From Trichomonas vaginalis G3 (taxonomy: Eukaryota; Parabasalia; Trichomonadida; Trichomonadidae), in assembly GCF_026262505.1 (NCBI RefSeq), contig NC_067207.1, forward strand, positions 12,678,082-12,742,081: a DNA stretch of 64,000 nt. Direction: 5' to 3'. The notes below the pieces were generated by a model, which was not told the DNA's origin, did not search any database, and saw only the letters and a program-made list of their open reading frames with translations. Shown one piece after another: positions 10,107 to 21,500 of this stretch. The translations under genes and the position numbers were made by a program. Each line of letters begins with the position of its first letter. Positions within the stretch are counted from its first letter, which is position 1.

Positions 10107-10665
10107 ACATTTTAAATATGAGTAATTAAAGATTTAATTATTCTTTAAAACATATTCCTCTTTTTCACACCATCATGGAAATACAATGTCTCAGCGTTAC
10201 CATTTCGTATACCATCTTTGACATGAAAACACTCAATAAAATGGATAATATTGATGACCTTGTCCAATTTTGTATTAAATGGAACGCAATTATTGTCGAT
10301 TAAAGGGTTTAGCCTATGATTTATACTTTGTGATACATACAAACTATATTTATGAATACCATTTTAATAGAAATATCTAAATTCATCTATTTCAAAATAT
10401 TCAAAATTCTTTTACAAAATATGCTAATTTACATTATGAAAATATGCTCAAAATTTGTTCGTGATAAATTTTCATAATTCAGTATTGTTCTCTTATAAGA
10501 TTTTAAGGTGAAATTTTGAAAATTTCATGAAAATTAATCCCCCATTCCTTCTGAACCATTGAAAAAGATAGTATATGGGCTATTGGAAAAGATTTCAGAA
10601 TATGGGCTGTATAATAAAAGATTTTGAGCAAGAAATTCAAATAACGAACTATTTGTCGAGATAAA
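10107..10665. other. Intergenic, nothing recognised
   Basis: This is AT-rich sequence. A 65-codon minus-strand frame (10145-10342) has no support from composition or an initiator. Confidence 0.4.
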
Positions 10666-11547
10666 ATGTCGCGTCCAAACAGTGCAATTCGGATTAGATC
10701 TTCAATTAATACAAATAGAGAGAAAAAGAACCTTCCTGGACTCACAAGACGTTGTCTATCCTCGACAGGTAACAAGACTTCGAAAGAAGATATAGATGAT
10801 ATGAAGCTTCAGATCGCAAAAATGGAATTAGAAACACGTCAAATCAAATCAAAGACAGTGAGAATGAACCAAGAAATCAGAGATAGAAAATCAGCCATGA
10901 GTAAAGCTTTAAATAGTAAAACGGAAAATAAAACTGTTGTAGTTGCAACAGAATCGACAATTCAACAACTGCGAGAGAATGTAATTGCATTAGAAAATAC
11001 ATTATATAATACAAATAAAGAATATGAGCAACTTCGAGTTAAAGATTCTTTGCTTCAATCACAAGAACTTCAAGAGGAGCTTAAAGTTTATTACCTCGAG
11101 CATCAACGCTTACTTCAACAGAAGGAAGCAGTAAATACAGGCGAAAAAATTATTACAATCGAATTAAATAAATTAAGAGATCAGATTGAACAGTATCAAC
11201 GCGACCAGAAAGCTATTGATGCTGCTCAAGATTCTATAGAAAGTCTTATAGACAAGCTTGAAGCATATCAAAAAACAGAAACAAAAGTTTTTAAATTTGA
11301 TTTAGATAAAAAACTCAGAGAAGCTCCATCAAACGCACAGGCGCATGAGCAAGCACTACGCGCAAATATATCAGAGTTGAAGAAATCAATTGTTGCTGAA
11401 GCTCAAAGGCTCAGAAATATAGAAGCTCGCGATACAGAAAATATGGATGAACTTCAAGGAATTATTGAATCCCAAATCATGCAAATTGTCGAAGCGGTTC
11501 AGAGATTAGATAATGAGAATAATGAGGAGGAAGAATTTAGAGAATAA
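10666..11547 (+). CDS. Coiled-coil protein, unknown function
   Basis: This 293-residue protein starts at ATG 10666. The N-terminal 45 residues are basic and Ser/Thr-rich (MSRPNSAIRIRSSINTN). From about residue 45 to the end it is almost continuous charged alpha-helix with heptad-like spacing (QLRENVIALENTLYNTNKEY, ELNKLRDQIEQYQRDQK). It ends in an acidic tail (NNEEEEFRE). This layout is common for structural proteins of the trichomonad cytoskeleton or flagellar apparatus, but no specific family is recognised. Confidence 0.8.
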   Translation: MSRPNSAIRIRSSINTNREKKNLPGLTRRCLSSTGNKTSKEDIDDMKLQIAKMELETRQIKSKTVRMNQEIRDRKSAMSKALNSKTENKTVVVATESTIQQLRENVIALENTLYNTNKEYEQLRVKDSLLQSQELQEELKVYYLEHQRLLQQKEAVNTGEKIITIELNKLRDQIEQYQRDQKAIDAAQDSIESLIDKLEAYQKTETKVFKFDLDKKLREAPSNAQAHEQALRANISELKKSIVAEAQRLRNIEARDTENMDELQGIIESQIMQIVEAVQRLDNENNEEEEFRE

Positions 11548-11953
11548 TGTTATTTTTTGTAAATATAAATTTTGTTTTTATTTTGATTTAATTATTTAGA
11601 TGTCTAGGATTAAGTCATTATACTTTCATGTTCAAAATATTCAATACGGCTATTATGTAATGCAATCTAGATTCATGATTGTTAATCTTCTTGTTCACAG
11701 CAATATTTGGATTCCTTATGTAGTGATATGCTGTTTTTGTGAATAGTAAAACCAGATCATTATATATTTTGAACTCCTAAATTATTGTGGTAAAAGATTA
11801 AGAGTTTTTCTTATATGTGTATACTTTTAATGGAATAAGTAATGTATTTGCATGAACCATTAATGATTTTTCAAATGGGTTCAATCATTTGAAAGGGTCA
11901 TCGTTTAGTCTCAAATTTAAAAAGTGACGATTTTTAAGAAATTTCGCTATAGA

Positions 11954-13096
11954 ATGGCTTTTACAATTAAGGAATTATTCCAAATCCAAGCTGCTCTTTA
12001 CACAATAGTTCTCGTTGGATTCATACTTGCAATGTTTAAAGTCTTTGTTCCTCAAGAAATTTGGCCATTATATGAAGTGGTAAGGCTTTCTTGCTTTGCT
12101 GCAATGATGTTTAATTTAATAGGCAATACAAAGTATTCAATGGCTAATTGGAAGCCATTTTTCCCAATTTTTATTTCTCAATTAATAATTCATCTCGCTA
12201 TTTTAGCTGCAGCGTTTATTAAAAAGGCTGAATCTCGTGTTCTAACCTACATTCAATACGTAACATCCTTCTGTTTCCAAGAGTGCACAATTTTCATTTA
12301 TCAAATTCTCGATGTTATATATCCGAAACAATATAACGTAATTGCTATTATGTTCCTACTCGCTGAAGAGTTCATTTACATCCCAATTCTCAAAATACTT
12401 TTGTTTGTCTTAAATGGACCAGAAGAAGAGGAAGAAGATTCTGATGCCGTCAAAAAAGTACCATCAGATGAAGATGATGAGCTTCCTGAGCAAGATGGTG
12501 TCGAAGGAGTTGAAGGAGAACCTGATGAAATTTCAAAAGATGGAAATCCAAATGAAATCAAAGATGATCAGCCATCTGTACCAGATCCAGAAGATGTAAG
12601 GCCAGAATCAACTGAAAAGAAGACAACAACCCTTAAAAAGACAATTATTTTCGCTTGGGTAAATCCAAACACAATTTGCACTATTCTTGGCTTTATTTGG
12701 GCTGGTATTGGTGTTAAAATGCCAGATTTGATGACAAACTTCATTACAGACCTTTCAAAATGTGTAAGCGGTTCAATGATTTTCGGAATTGGTGCAATGG
12801 TTGGAGGAATCAACATGTGGAGATGGCACAACTTCATACCGATTGTATTATGTGTTAATTACGTAATATTACCACTTTTAATTATCGGATTTTGCAGATT
12901 ATTTAAAGTTACTACAGAACAGTCCAGATGTGTTGTCCTTATGTCTGTTAGTCCAACATCTCTCATTGCCCTCCACCAATTACCCGATTCTGATGACATG
13001 ATCGGTCCAAGAATCGCATTTATGTGGTCTGCACTTCTTTGGCTGCCATTCCAATTCATTTGGGGAGACATCCTCCTTTATACAAGTATTGTTTGA
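11954..13096 (+). CDS. Auxin efflux carrier (AEC/PIN-like) family transporter
   Basis: This 380-residue protein uses ATG 11954; the in-frame GTG 30 nt upstream lies inside the AAAAAGTGAC motif and is unlikely to be a start. About five hydrophobic segments fill residues 1-155. An acidic, disordered cytosolic loop (about 157-220, starting PEEEEEDSDAV) follows, and then five more hydrophobic segments run to the end, starting AWVNPNTICTILGF. The two helical bundles, the central variable loop and the NP motif (NPNT) at the start of the second half match the AEC/PIN-like carriers. Plant PINs move auxin; protist members move unknown organic anions. It is expected in the plasma or vacuolar membrane. 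Confidence 0.8.
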   Translation: MAFTIKELFQIQAALYTIVLVGFILAMFKVFVPQEIWPLYEVVRLSCFAAMMFNLIGNTKYSMANWKPFFPIFISQLIIHLAILAAAFIKKAESRVLTYIQYVTSFCFQECTIFIYQILDVIYPKQYNVIAIMFLLAEEFIYIPILKILLFVLNGPEEEEEDSDAVKKVPSDEDDELPEQDGVEGVEGEPDEISKDGNPNEIKDDQPSVPDPEDVRPESTEKKTTTLKKTIIFAWVNPNTICTILGFIWAGIGVKMPDLMTNFITDLSKCVSGSMIFGIGAMVGGINMWRWHNFIPIVLCVNYVILPLLIIGFCRLFKVTTEQSRCVVLMSVSPTSLIALHQLPDSDDMIGPRIAFMWSALLWLPFQFIWGDILLYTSIV

Positions 13097-13568
13097 GGTT
13101 TTTTAGATTTTACTTTGTTATTTAAAATTCAATAGAATATTGCCCTTTATTTCTATATATCTCATTTAAAACATTACTATCTATAGTTTTCTTTTTACGA
13201 ATATTATATTTAAATTACGATATTCAACAAAAAATTTGATGAGAACCGAAAGAAATTGATTAATCACACTCTATTTTTATATAATAGCTACTATACAATA
13301 TAATAAGTTGTGTTTCATCAACCAAATGGAATTATCCATGGACGATCAGTTAAGGTGATAAATACGCCCATTGAAAAATTGCAAATTTAGATGCATCAGC
13401 TAATGATATAGATATTCTTAGTAAGGAAAAGTGATTTTTATGAGTTTCTCTTTACTGATATCTGTTTTCATCGTTCATTTTTGAATATAAAAACCTCTCA
13501 AAAGAATAAACTAAAATCTTGAAAGTTTCGATGTATAACGTTTTTTATAAAATACAAACAATAATATA
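13097..13568. other. Convergent intergenic region
   Basis: This is AT-rich spacer between the 3' ends of the AEC transporter (plus) and the CAMK-like kinase (minus). No feature is recognised. Confidence 0.5.
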
Positions 13569-14573
13569 TTAATGGAGGTATATCTGGTTATTCAAGGAAG
13601 GCAAGATCTTGCTCATCCTTGTTCTGGCTGTCTTTCTTGCTCTAAACAATAAGTTTTCAGTACTGATGTCTAATTTCTTCTTGAAAGAAAACTTCTGAGA
13701 AGCAGAAATCTTTGGAATGTTGCATTTCTGCTTTGAAATCTGGTGCTGGCGTGTGTTGTTGAGGAAAACGATGAGTTCTTCATATGATGCTCTCTCCTTT
13801 GGATCAGGAACAAGCATCATCTTGATCAAATCGCCCATAACACCTGGAGCAGCTACAATAACTTCAACTAAGCCTTGCTTTGCATTCTTGATGTATTGGG
13901 CTGGAGAACAAGTGTTCCATGGATAGGCATAAGCAGAAAGCATGTGTAAAGTGACTCCTAATGACCAGATATCGATCTTCTTGACATCGTAGCACTGGTT
14001 TGTGAATGTCTCTGGTGCCATGTAAATTGGGGTTCCGACAATTGAGTGTCCGCAAAAATCTTCTTCAACTGACATTCCAAAGTCAATGATCTTTGGTCTG
14101 AAGTTGGAATCGAAGAGAATATTCTCGGGTTTGATGTCTCTGTGGTATATTCCCTTCTTGTGCATGTAGTTCAATGCATCGATAAGTTGATTTGCAATTT
14201 CAAGCTGTTCTGTAAATGTGAACATGGTGTGGCATTGGATGTGTTCGAACATATCACCATTACTGCAATACTCCATGATAATGGCGATAAATTCCTCTTC
14301 ATATAGGACATCAAAGATTTTTACAATATTTGGATGATCAAGTTCAGAATGCAAGCGCAATTCACTTTCCAAATACTTCATATTCTCATTGGTATCCATG
14401 AGCTTCCTTTGGATAATCTTAATTGCAACTTTTTGCTGTGTCTTTAAATCTAATGCCAAAACTACAACAGCAAATCCTCCCTTTCCGATCTTCTTAATGA
14501 TTTGGTAATGTCCGATCTGTGAGGGAAGAACAACTTCCTGAGAAGCATGGATTGTTGGAAGGTTACAGTGCAT
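13569..14573 (-). CDS. Serine/threonine kinase, CAMK/AMPK-like
   Basis: This 334-residue protein uses ATG 14573; an upstream TTG is rejected. The kinase domain begins near residue 23 (HYQIIKKIGKGGFAVVV, Gly loop), with the catalytic Lys in KVAIKI. The catalytic loop is YHRDIKPENILF (near 143), the metal-binding motif is KIIDFGMS and the activation segment ends GTPIYMAPET, followed by DIWSLGVTLHML. All canonical catalytic residues are present, so it should be active. The KPEN and MAPE signatures and subdomain spacing fit the CAMK group. A roughly 60-residue basic C-terminal tail (FSFKKKLD, RARKTARTRMSK) follows the domain. Target unknown. Confidence 0.9.
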   Translation of the reverse strand: MHCNLPTIHASQEVVLPSQIGHYQIIKKIGKGGFAVVVLALDLKTQQKVAIKIIQRKLMDTNENMKYLESELRLHSELDHPNIVKIFDVLYEEEFIAIIMEYCSNGDMFEHIQCHTMFTFTEQLEIANQLIDALNYMHKKGIYHRDIKPENILFDSNFRPKIIDFGMSVEEDFCGHSIVGTPIYMAPETFTNQCYDVKKIDIWSLGVTLHMLSAYAYPWNTCSPAQYIKNAKQGLVEVIVAAPGVMGDLIKMMLVPDPKERASYEELIVFLNNTRQHQISKQKCNIPKISASQKFSFKKKLDISTENLLFRARKTARTRMSKILPSLNNQIYLH

Positions 14574-16098
14574 ATTGAAAAAATGTTCGAGCAAATAAAT
14601 TGAGAAGAAATTCAGTTAGAATTATAAAAAATTCAATTCAAAAAATAATCAAAATATATATCAAAGGAACATAATGTATACGCAAATTGAGTCATCTTTA
14701 TCAAGGAAAAAAATTCACAATGCAAATGTATATAACGTATGGTTTTCAAAATTTGAAAAGTTAAAAGTTAACTTCGGAAGAATAATTTGCATATATGGAG
14801 AAAAAGGAAATATAAAAACATTAAAATTAAGGACTTTTATTTGGATTGTATTGAAATTATGAAACAAAAGTCTAAACAAATTTTGAGACTTGCGTATCAA
14901 TTTCAACCAAAGATGAAATTTCTTGTTTATTATTAATGTAAGATATAAATAATTAATATTAATAATTGAATTAGAAAAAAGATTTTTAATTACAATGCTG
15001 CACATTACTATTAAAAATCAAATAAGCTGATATACTTTTTTACGCCGTTAATGAAATTTTAGAGAAATTGAAAAGCCAAAGCATTGAATTTTTGAAGGTC
15101 TCATAAATTTTCGATAGATTTTTATTCATGATGGTTTGGATCGTTATATTACTGCAAGCAAAATTTGATTTTTATTTTTTAAGTGCCCTCAATAATTTAA
15201 AAACGAAAAATTTTACTATATTTATATTACCTTATCATATCTCAATAATATTAATTTGAAAAATATTTTTGAATCAAAAAATCAACATTTCATCATACGG
15301 TTCATATTTTGTGAAACATATCCGATATATGCATAAATCATATTAATCATCATTTTATACAGTAATATTCAATTTTCATTTATACTGAAAATAATTTTCG
15401 ATTTTAAAACAGTTTTTCAGATCTTTAAATAGTAAATATCCATGTAATATCATTTAATGTCAGCTATTAAATCATTAGAAAACAGCTATTCTCTAATTTC
15501 AATTACATTCAGAATTATATTCATTTAATTCCTTCATAAGTTCATGTGTAACACGATGTGAAAACTCTTTAATCAGTAGATTCACGAAGAATCTGTAAAA
15601 CATCGGTTGTTGATATTATTCAAATACCTTAATTCTTGATAATTTATACATCTTTTAAACTACTCTTTGAAAAACACATTTTCCTCCAGTCTTTTGGTGA
15701 TTATATTCATATTATTAAATTCTTCTCATTACAAATAAATGATGTTATCATAAATTCTTCAAGGAATCATGATATTTGAGTCATTGCTCGTCTTATGATA
15801 GTATTATTACCTTCTCGACTAACTGCATTTTGTAAGGTAAGTCGAAAAAAAATCACTTTTCAATTTTTTCAAGCCCCAAAATTTTTTTTAACCTCGGTAG
15901 GGAAAGCATGATGTTTACCTATTGTACCAGCACGGTTTCTACATAGGAAAAAACAACTATTTCTCGCATGACGAGCGATATCACTTTTTTTCCATTAATT
16001 ATCAATTCCTGTAAATAATTCGTATCAAGACGGAAAATCAAAGTAAAATCCGAAATAAAAATTTTTTACATTGAAACAATTGAATTTGATTGGTGATA
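14574..16098. other. 1.5-kb intergenic region
   Basis: This is AT-rich sequence. A short imperfect inverted pair (GCTCGTCTTATGA near 15785 and its counterpart near 15966) frames about 190 bp and may be a small degraded palindromic element. No coding region is supported, although chance 60-95 codon frames exist. Confidence 0.4.
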
Positions 16099-16110
16099 TC
16101 ACTTTCCAAG
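16099..16110 (+). promoter_or_regulatory. Initiator TCACT before MdaB-like gene
   Basis: TCACTTTCCAAG leads directly into the ATG at 16111. It is a textbook match to the trichomonad TCA(+1)YW initiator and places the start codon about 10 nt after +1. A matching TCACT stands 17 nt before the ATG of the duplicate gene at 17016. Confidence 0.6.
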
Positions 16111-16650
16111 ATGAGTTTAAAGGACGCTAAGGTTCTCATCCTTAATGCAGGATATAATCAGCCTCCAATGGCTAAGGGCAAGCTCAATGAGGCCCTTGCC
16201 AATGATATGGAGAAGTACCTCCAAGGAAAGGGCCATGAGACTAAAATTACACACATGGAACAGGGATACAAGGTTGAAGAGGAAGTTGCCAAATTCAACT
16301 GGGCTGATGTTATCATTGTCCAAACACCAACATGGTGGCTTGGCCTTCCAGGTCCAGCCAAAACATACATTGACTCCGTCCTTAGCGCTTACATGATGAA
16401 TCCGGACAAGAAGGATGGTAAGAAGGTTTCTGCTACATTCGCAGCTACTGAAGAAACAATGGTAGATCCAAAATCTGCCTATCAAGGATTAGGAGCTGAT
16501 CAAGTTTGGTGGACATTATACCAGAATTTCTTCTTCTGTGGAATTGGAAAGCTCCCAATTGTTACAGTTAACAATGTTCTTAACCCAAGCTTCAAATTTG
16601 ATGAAGCTGTTTCCAAACTTCATGCTCATCTTGATAAAGTTTTAGTATAA
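16111..16650 (+). CDS. MdaB-like flavodoxin-fold NAD(P)H:quinone oxidoreductase
   Basis: This 179-residue protein starts at ATG 16111 (MSLKDAKVLILNAG), immediately after a TCACT initiator; the upstream TTG is rejected. The N-terminal beta strand followed by a loop (NAGYNQPPMAKGKLNEAL) matches the FMN-binding start of MdaB/NQO-type proteins. The central ADVIIVQTPTWWLGLPGPAK is the family's flavin-contacting P-x-W-W-G-L-P motif. GADQVWWTLYQNFFFCG and a helical C-terminus complete the fold. The family reduces quinones or drugs by two electrons using NAD(P)H, protecting against oxidative stress. It is cytosolic (no targeting sequence). A near paralogue lies 365 bp downstream in the same orientation. 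Confidence 0.85.
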   Translation: MSLKDAKVLILNAGYNQPPMAKGKLNEALANDMEKYLQGKGHETKITHMEQGYKVEEEVAKFNWADVIIVQTPTWWLGLPGPAKTYIDSVLSAYMMNPDKKDGKKVSATFAATEETMVDPKSAYQGLGADQVWWTLYQNFFFCGIGKLPIVTVNNVLNPSFKFDEAVSKLHAHLDKVLV

Positions 16651-17015
16651 ACAACTAATATTAGTAATCTTATTTAAGTTTTTAAAGACGATGAGGCTAA
16701 TTAAAAGAGTAAGGCCACAATGTAAGGATCAATTTCAAAAATTTTTCAGCAATAAAACTTAGCGCATGGATTTCTTTGTATGTTACATAGTTTTTAATGT
16801 TTTTCCATTGTTACATTTTTCTTTCAACAAGTTTTTGCAGTCAAATCAGTCGGATTACGGTTTGAATAGATAAAAGCTCTCAATTTTATTTTTTGAATTG
16901 GTTAAGCAATCACCGAAATATACTTGTTCCTTATCATATATGTAGATAGAGTGATCACCAGCCAACTATAGAATTGAATACCTCGCGATCAAAAACTATC
17001 ACTTCATTTTTCTTC

Positions 17016-17538
17016 ATGAGCTTGAAGAACGCTAAAGTACTTCGACGCTGGCTTTGCCCAGGTTCCAAGCAATGGCAAACTCAACAACTCCCTTGCTGAA
17101 GAAGCTGCCAAGTACCTTCAATCAAAAGGACACGAAGTCAAGATCACACACATGCCACAGGGCTACAAGGCAGAAGAGGAAGTCGAGAAGTTCAACTGGG
17201 CTGATGTCATCTTCTTCCAGACCCCAGTTTGGAACATGAGCCTTCCATGGCCAGCCAAGCAGTACTTTGATGCCGTTTTGGGCCTTTACAACATGCAGAA
17301 GGACAAGAAGCCAGGAAAGCATGTCATCATGTCCGGCACATTCGGCACTCCAGAGGCTGCTTTAAACAGCTTCCATGCAGATGGTGCTGAACAAGTCTGG
17401 TGGACAGTCACAACATGCTTCAAATTCGCTGGAATTGAAAAGTTCCCATCCGTTTCTTTCTGCAACGTTATGGGTGGTGTTGATTTCAATGCATTTTCTC
17501 AGAAGTTACATGAACATCTTGATAAGTATCTTCAGTAA
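17016..17538 (+). pseudogene. MdaB-like flavoprotein, frameshifted tandem duplicate
   Basis: The copy starts MSLKNAKVL from ATG 17016, after a TCACT initiator, but the frame then breaks at about 17042. From about 17044 the homologous sequence continues in another frame (DAGFAQVPSNGKLNNSL, then HMPQGYKAEEEVEKFNWADV) to the stop at 17538. Compared with the neighbour, about five nucleotides appear to be missing where ILILN should be encoded. The remaining frame keeps the QTPVWNMSLPWPAK flavin motif and has C-ending, highly expressed-type codons. So either the loss is very recent or it is an assembly error. If intact it would be a second quinone reductase of about 176 residues. Confidence 0.75.
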
Positions 17539-17883
17539 ATAGACTATATTCTAGAATAAAAATGCGTTTCTTTTACATGTTCTACAAACATATTTTGATT
17601 TGAGAATTGACAAAGTAAGGAAAATGAGACAAGTGAAAACAAAGAAAGAAAGAGAAACCCTTTTATATCAAAATAATGCATTTTTCGTTGATAAAAATCA
17701 TAAAATTTATGAAACAAATTGAAAATTTTAAATCAAACTTAGTAATCATGCAGTAAAAGTTCCTGAGAATATTAGTATAGAATTAAGAAGCTTCAAATTC
17801 AACACTGGTTCATGTGAGTAACAAAATTACGAAATTCAAAATTTTGACATTTGTCTATAAGCTTATAAATTTGATCAGGACTA

Positions 17884-20432
17884 AGGATGTCAATTTGGAA
17901 GAAAAGTGAGAAAATTCCTAAAATGCAAAAAATGAATTTTCCAAACGTACTTTTTTATCTCATTTTTTTGATTTTGAAAAAAATTTGGAGAGAAGAACTC
18001 TTCGTTTTTGAATTTTATCACGATGGTTTTAAAGTATATTAGACACATGTATTGGTATTACTATTTTTGTATATTTTGAGAGAAAATCCCTAAAAAGTGA
18101 GAAAATCTAAGACGGTTTGAGAAAATATATAAACTATTGAAAATTTGAATTAAACTTCTAATTTGGAAAAAAGAAATTTGGAAAGAAGAAAATTCAAAAA
18201 TCGAGATTTAGACTCAGCATCAAATGGAGAACAAAATGTTTCTTCATATGAAGGAAAAAAAGTTTCTTGTGAAGAAATAGAGTTTTTAAAATTTTATTGT
18301 ATGTAATGAAATAAACAAATATTAAAATTATTTTTTGATAACAAGAAAATTCCCAATAGAAAATATTTGAGAGAAAGAAAAAAAAATGAAAAATATTACT
18401 CTCCTTTATATTTCATGAGATTTTAAATTTATTCTCATAAAATTGACAATTTTATACGTTTAGATGAAAATAAGTGATTTTGGTTGAAATAGAAATTATT
18501 GTTTGCTTACAGCTATCAAATAGATTTTTGCTATTTTGATTAAAATTTGTTAATCAAATTAATAAAATTTTTCTAAATATCTTAAATATCTGGATCACTC
18601 ACATATACAATGAATTGAACGATAAAAATAATACAAACTCAACTAAGTTTCCTGTCTTTCAACTAAAAAAAAATTATGCAAATTAAATTAAATTGTTTAT
18701 TCAAATATAAAACAAAGATGAAGTAATTACAGTTATCATAAACTTTATGAATAACTCTGTAATTGGTTCAGATTTTCGTAAAAATATTTTTATTAATATC
18801 GATAAGAATACGTTTACCTACTATCACAACATATCGATAAACAAGAGTAGAGTGATTTTTATCATCGAAACTTTTTAAAAGCTGTAAGCTGGAAGGAAAA
18901 ATCTTGTTTTTTCTGAGTTAGTTGTAGAACTATTGATGCACGAGTTATCATTGTGATGTAGAAGGATGTCAATGTACTGACTGAAGGATATGAAGTGAAT
19001 TGAATTTCATTGAATTTCAATTTGATCAAAATTTGTTGAAATGATATGAATGTGTAGGGTTGCAAATTTGGAAAAAAGGTGAGAAGTTTCCAATCTCAAA
19101 AAAACACAACTTCTAAAAGACGATTATAAAAAAATTATTTTTTTACTTTACATTTTGAAATCCAGAACTTTTTTGGAATTTTTTCGGTGTCTTTCATAAC
19201 AGCCAATACATACGATAATATATACTGAGCCATTTAAACCATGATTTGAGCATCTTTAAGAATTAGCAATGCTAATGACCTAATCGTTGTCTGGAAATTT
19301 CCTTTGGAAGTTTCCAAAATTCTTGGCTTATTAAATTTGAGAGAGAATTGGAGAAAATTCAAGGGCTGGAAGTAACGTTCACTTTTTGGAAGTTATTAAA
19401 ATATGTTTTAAAGTGCATTTAGAAACGATATTCTGCAGCATTTCATCTTAAAAAATTGAATTCAAGAAGAAGTTTTTTGAAGCTGTAAAATAATTTTTAA
19501 TAAAAATGCATAAAATAGTATATTGAACATATTTGGTATCAAAAAATTGAATAAAGGAAAAAGTTTTTGGAAGTTAATTTGAATTGTTTACATTTTTTTC
19601 TTGATCTGGAAGTAAATAAAAATTCACTATTTCATGCATGCTATAAAGAGGTCATTCACAATATTTCATGTACACATTATAGTTGATTGAAAGAAAGATT
19701 CCCAAAATTTGGAATCTTATTTTGCTTCCTAAGAAGAGATTGAAAACCACAGTGGAGGAATTGCATCTTATATCTTTAATATTATGTTTTCACTCTTTAG
19801 ATTACCAATTATATAAACATTTGTAAATGAAATTGTTTTGATTTCTTCCTTTTCTTTTGCATTATAAAGAATATTCAATACCTTTCGAAATATAGTAAAT
19901 TTTATCAATATCAATTAAAGTTAGATATAGTGATTATAGAAATAATTTAATTATTTATCATACAAGCATATTTATCTTATGAACAAGCATTACATATCAT
20001 ATAAATCTTAACAATAAATGAATATTTATATAATCTTTGAACTTCCAGAAAATCTTCCAAAAATGAATTTTTTTCTCTTCCAAATTTATGCTGTTCTTCC
20101 AAATTTGCAACCCTAGAATGTGTCAACATCTGTATCACTCTCTTTCACTCCTTCCCTATTCTTTCGAGAACGAAGCTAGCTCAGCTTTCGCTGAGCGAAT
20201 TGACACTTTTGATGTCCTAAACGTACATGCTCTCAAATTTATCGAAAAAAATTATACCACATAAACTAGTATATTCTTATTTTAAATATGATATTATCCT
20301 TAGAATCCACACTAGAATATATTTAAATCAACTTTTAAAAAAGTTCGAATCCTGCGCGTCTCACTTTTTAAATTTTCCAAAAGGAAAATTATATTCTCCT
20401 AAAATGAAAACAATTTTCCGAATTGACATCCT
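17884..20432. mobile_element. Inverted-repeat-bounded non-coding element (outer)
   Basis: AGGATGTCAATTTGGAA (17884-17900) is repeated inverted at 20416-20432 with one mismatch. Flanks read GATCAGGACTA (left) and GATTCAGGATATA (right), similar but not a clean duplication. The interior is AT-rich without genes and contains a second element (19056-20115). Probably a decayed MULE-type or other DNA transposon derivative. Confidence 0.45.
19056..20115. mobile_element. Nested non-autonomous element, about 1.06 kb, with target duplication
   Basis: Perfect 18-bp terminal inverted repeats AGGGTTGCAAATTTGGAA (19056-19073, reverse complement at 20097-20114) are flanked by GAATGTGT on both sides (19048-19055 and 20116-20123). 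No coding region. Size, AGGG terminus and an 8-bp duplication resemble the elements at 8228 and 58936. It sits inside the outer repeat pair 17884-20432, so it inserted later. Confidence 0.7.
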
Positions 20433-20803
20433 GATTCAGGATATATAGATTTGTAAGGTATTAGAGTTTATGAGGTTTATTCCTTGAAAGCCGAGACAGA
20501 TTCTATAAATAAATGATTTTTATTCTAAATTATCCTGAATGGAAATATTTTATCAAAAAGCACATGTAGAGTTTAAATTACAATTTAAAAATTAATCAAA
20601 GCTTTCATAATTTGAGAACTTTACAAAAATCCAAAAACCATTGAATATTCATTTTTTATGAAAACAATAAATTTTGTGATAATACCTCTATTGGTATATA
20701 AATACTTTTTTCATCATGATGTAAAACCGTTTCGTTATTAACTCTGAAATGAAAAGTGATAGAAATAAACTATATATTCTATATCAACGAAATTTGAGGA
20801 GAG

Positions 20804-20885
20804 GTTATCGATTTTGTAATTTAATCGTCGTCGTTATCGATTTTGTAATTTAATCGTTATCGTCTTTTTCTAAACGTGCATTTTT
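20804..20885. repeat. Left terminal inverted repeat of the 8.44-kb element
   Basis: It contains two copies of a roughly 25-bp core (TTATCGATTTTGTAATTTAA) separated by TCGTCGTCG, then CGTCTTTTTCTAAACGTGCA. It pairs with 29152-29233 on the opposite strand. Confidence 0.85.
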
Positions 20886-21289
20886 ACATTAAAAGCAATG
20901 CAACTCCAAAATTAATTGGTATTTAGACTTTAATTAGGTGCAGACAAACGAAATGCAGTCCAAATATTTTGGTGATATATGAATTACATAAATTTAAGGA
21001 AATTGAAATTATATCTTTTTAAATTTTTAGGAAAACAGATTTATAGAATTGTTTAATTCATCAAAATAATGCAGACTTAGGTCAAATTTTCCAAATTTAA
21101 TCATTTGCAAGACTTTCAAGCGACTTCAAAATGTCGAAATATAAGTCCAAAAATAAAATTACGATTACAGTCTATCCTCAATTATTATCACGCTAATTAT
21201 TGAGTGACCCATGCGTTCGTATGTATGTAATACCTTTTAAAAAGGAGATGAGAGAGATAAACGACATTTACAATTTAAATCTGATGTAT

Positions 21290-21500
21290 TTACTTGTTAC
21301 ATTTACAAATGTAAATGTTTCTCGTAATGTTTACATTTTGTAAGTATAACGAATAAAAATGACGCACTTTTTTTACAAAGTCAAATTATGCGATACAACT
21401 TTACTTGTTACATTTACAAATGTAAATGTTTCTCGTAATGTTTACATTTTGTAAGTATAACGAATAAAAATGACGCACTTTTTTTACAAAGTCAAATTAT
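21290..21500. repeat. Two direct repeats of about 100 bp, period 111 bp
   Basis: The block beginning TTTACTTGTTACATTTACAA at 21290 is repeated without visible change at 21401-21500 (period 111 bp). Each copy contains a small palindrome, ACATTTACAAATGT. It is subterminal in the 8.44-kb element. Identity between copies indicates recent duplication. Confidence 0.8.

Noticed and set aside
9577-10110. 177-codon minus-strand frame opposite the Glu/Tyr-rich gene
   Set aside because: It exists because GAA/TAC-rich coding sequence has no antisense stops; the plus strand has the initiator and codon bias.
14674-15005. Two AT-rich frames of 62 and 96 codons on opposite strands
   Set aside because: Low-complexity AT-rich translation, no conserved motif, no supporting initiator.
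20344-20360. GTTCGAATCCTGC resembling a tRNA box B
   Set aside because: No D-arm, anticodon arm or acceptor pairing within the expected distance on either strand.
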